Below are positions 5,815 through 7,500 of a DNA stretch of 7,500 nucleotides, in pieces. Source of the stretch: Aquificota bacterium (lineage in GTDB: Bacteria; Aquificota; Aquificia; Aquificales; Aquificaceae); the NCBI GenBank assembly GCA_024280065.1, contig JAJRQX010000178.1, forward strand, positions 1 to 7,500. The letters are read 5' to 3'. Position 1 is the first letter of the stretch, and every line of letters starts with the position of its first letter. The notes below the pieces were generated by a model. That model was not told where the DNA came from and did no database searches. It was given only the letters and a program-made list of their open reading frames with translations. A program made the translations under genes and the position numbers.

Positions 5815-7500
5815 CTCCTCTTCGGCTTTATCCTTATGAGGACCTCGTCCGGGTTAACGTCCTCCCCCACGCTCACGAGGATCTCCTCAACCACACCGTC
5901 TATAGGGCTGTGGATCTCGTTCTCCATCTTCATGGCCTCAACAACTAAGACGACGTCTCCCTCCCTGACCTCCTGACCGACGCTCACCTTTATGTTCACC
6001 ACCTTACCAGATATAGGAGAGGTTATGTCACCCACGTCCCTCGGTTTCGGTCTCTTCGGCTTTACGGGAGCGCCCTCGGACAGCTCGTAGCTGGCCCCTG
6101 AGACCTCTACCTCCCTTATGGGCTGAAGAACAACCTCCTCAAGTCTGCCGTCCAGCCTTATGAAGAAGGTCCTGCCACCGGCTGTCTCCTCTCCCCTCCC
6201 CGCTATCTGGACGTGATACTGCTCCCCGTGAACCGTTATGTTGAACTCAACGGGCGCCTTCTGTGGAGCTTCCCGGGTGTCCACCTCCTCAACGGGGACG
6301 GGAGAGACCTCTCCCCTCTCCGCCTTCTCCCTCCACTCAAAGAACTCCTTCGCAACCACAGGGAAAAGTGCGTAGGATATGATGTCCTCCTCCGTTCTCG
6401 CCCCCGCCTGCTTCGCCTCCTCCCTTATCTTCTCAAGCTCGGGCTCAAGGAGGTCCGCAGGTCTTATGTGGTAGATAGGTTCCTCATCGCCCAGTATCTT
6501 CCTGAGGACCTCCTCCTTTATGGGTGCTGGAGGTCTGCCGTAGAGACCTTTGACGTAGTCCTTGGTCTCTTTGGTGACCACCTTATACCTCTCACCGTGT
6601 ATGACGTTCATGAAGGCCTGCGTCCCGACTATCTGGGAGGTCGGCGTGACCAGGGGCGGGTAACCGAGGTCCTCCCTTACCCGTGTGACCTCTTTAAGGA
6701 CCTCCTCCAGCTTGTCCTCAAGGTTCTGCTCTCTTAGCTGGTTTATGAAGTTGGTTATCATACCACCGGGTATCTGGTGTATGAGGACGCCTACATCGGG
6801 ATAAGGGGGAAGGACATCATACTTCTCATACTTCTTCCTTATCTCCCTGAAAAGGTCTCCCGCCTTCTTGTAAAGCTCCGCATCAACGTTAACCTTGTAG
6901 CCGAACTCCCTGAGGACGTATATCATCGTCTCCCCCGGAGGGTGTGAGGTCTGGCAGGAGAGGGAGTAGAAGGAGGTATCTATCATGTCAGCACCCGCCT
7001 CTATGCCCTTGAGCTGAGCCATCTCCGCAAGGTCCGCCGTTGTCTGGGTATGAAGGTGGACGGGGTAGTCGGGAAACTCGGACTTTAATGCGGACACGAG
7101 GTCGTAGGCCATCTTGGGAGAGAGCAGTCCCGCCTGGTCTTTAATGGATATTATGTCCGCACCCATGTCAACGAGCTCCCTGGCTATCCTGACGTAATAT
7201 TCAACTGTGTGAACCGGGCTTATGGCGTAGGAGAGGACGCCCTTAACTATAGCACCCACCTTCTTTGCGGTCTCTATGGACTTCCTCATGTTACGTGTGT
7301 CGTTTAGGGCATCAAAGATCCTGAAGACCTCTATGCCGTTATCGTAAGCCTTCTTCACGAAGGCCTCTACCACATCGTCGGGGTAGTGTCTGTAGCCCAC
7401 TATGTTCTGGCCCCTCAGGAGCATCTCCAGTTTGGTATTCTTTGCAACGTCTTTGAACTTCCTCAACCTCTCCCAGGGGTCCTCCTTGAGGTATCTGAGA
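5811..7500 (-). CDS. cfiA: Biotin-containing carboxyltransferase subunit: 2-oxoglutarate carboxylase large subunit or pyruvate carboxylase subunit B (partial, 5' end outside window)
   Basis: Transfers CO2 from carboxybiotin to a 2-oxo acid: 2-oxoglutarate (CfiA, reductive TCA cycle) or pyruvate (PycB). Residues here count from the TTG at 7466, which is not the start: the frame stays open to the edge and encodes LKEDPWERL, the conserved PYC/OadA segment. About 70-100 N-terminal residues are probably missing. The TIM-barrel carboxyltransferase part shows MLLRGQNIVGYRHYPDD (15-31), the carbamylated-lysine candidate Lys109 in SIKDQAGLL, HLHTQTT (137-143) and Thr238 in HQIPGGMITN. The conserved PYC_OADA region with GTQAFMNVIHGERY (281-294) follows, then a small beta linker (about 405-460). 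A biotinyl domain closes the protein, with Lys513 in EAMKMEN as the biotin site. Gln141 stands where a zinc-binding His is usual. hisG follows with an ATGA overlap. The symbol is tentative: CfiA and PycB are paralogues, and decarboxylase OadA is the third option. Confidence 0.85.
   Translation of the reverse strand, partial: LRYLKEDPWERLRKFKDVAKNTKLEMLLRGQNIVGYRHYPDDVVEAFVKKAYDNGIEVFRIFDALNDTRNMRKSIETAKKVGAIVKGVLSYAISPVHTVEYYVRIARELVDMGADIISIKDQAGLLSPKMAYDLVSALKSEFPDYPVHLHTQTTADLAEMAQLKGIEAGADMIDTSFYSLSCQTSHPPGETMIYVLREFGYKVNVDAELYKKAGDLFREIRKKYEKYDVLPPYPDVGVLIHQIPGGMITNFINQLREQNLEDKLEEVLKEVTRVREDLGYPPLVTPTSQIVGTQAFMNVIHGERYKVVTKETKDYVKGLYGRPPAPIKEEVLRKILGDEEPIYHIRPADLLEPELEKIREEAKQAGARTEEDIISYALFPVVAKEFFEWREKAERGEVSPVPVEEVDTREAPQKAPVEFNITVHGEQYHVQIAGRGEETAGGRTFFIRLDGRLEEVVLQPIREVEVSGASYELSEGAPVKPKRPKPRDVGDITSPISGKVVNIKVSVGQEVREGDVVLVVEAMKMENEIHSPIDGVVEEILVSVGEDVNPDEVLIRIKPKRR

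Noticed and set aside
6213..6737. Open plus-strand frame of 174 codons
   Set aside because: It lies entirely inside the well-supported carboxylase gene on the opposite strand, has a Leu/Arg-rich composition typical of antisense reading of charged-residue codons, and no ribosome binding site was noted for it.
7464..7466. TTG as the start of the carboxylase
   Set aside because: The frame continues without a stop to 7500 and encodes the conserved LKEDPWERL segment, so the true start lies outside the window.
1..7500. Mobile element, CRISPR, toxin-antitoxin or defence system
   Set aside because: No transposase, integrase, repeat array or paired small toxin/antitoxin genes are seen; the 51-residue gene stands alone and lacks a partner.

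Overview
The window looks like a chromosomal piece of a chemolithoautotrophic thermophile, most likely a member of the Aquificales (Hydrogenobacter/Thermocrinis/Aquifex type). The grounds are: very dense packing (about 120 non-coding bases in 7500), heavy use of AGG/AGA and ATA codons, Lys/Glu-rich proteins, unrelated biosynthetic genes thrown together instead of pathway operons, and a biotin-carrying carboxylase subunit of the kind these bacteria use in carbon fixation (2-oxoglutarate carboxylase CfiA, or its relative pyruvate carboxylase subunit B). This placement is inference; no rRNA or other taxonomic marker is present.

Layout, left to right. Positions 1-2260 hold a minus-strand pair: leuB (1175-2260), then an exported protein with a FlgT-like N-terminal domain and a calcium-binding beta-propeller-like part (1178 to beyond the left edge). 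The two overlap by ATGA. Positions 2261-2356 are a divergent control region between leuB and a 51-residue charged protein on the plus strand (2357-2512), which has the best ribosome binding site in the window. That small gene meets truA end to end, with the stop codons sharing four bases. truA (2509-3231) follows dapF (3234-4064) in a minus-strand pair. A 26-base gap separates dapF from the divergent carA (4091-5212). carA meets hisG (5209-5814, minus) with another 4-base stop-to-stop overlap, and hisG overlaps the end of the large carboxylase gene (5811 to beyond the right edge) by ATGA.

The metabolic genes serve leucine (leuB), lysine and peptidoglycan (dapF), arginine and pyrimidine (carA) and histidine (hisG) synthesis, with tRNA modification (truA) and anaplerotic or reductive-TCA carboxylation (cfiA/pycB). 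They share no single pathway; tight spacing and overlap are what link them. No mobile element, CRISPR array, RNA gene or defence system was seen, and nothing here amounts to a new multi-gene system. The items most worth a second look are the 51-residue protein, a Gln where carboxyltransferases normally have a zinc-binding His, the leuB-coupled exported protein, and the near-absence of space for leaders and terminators.
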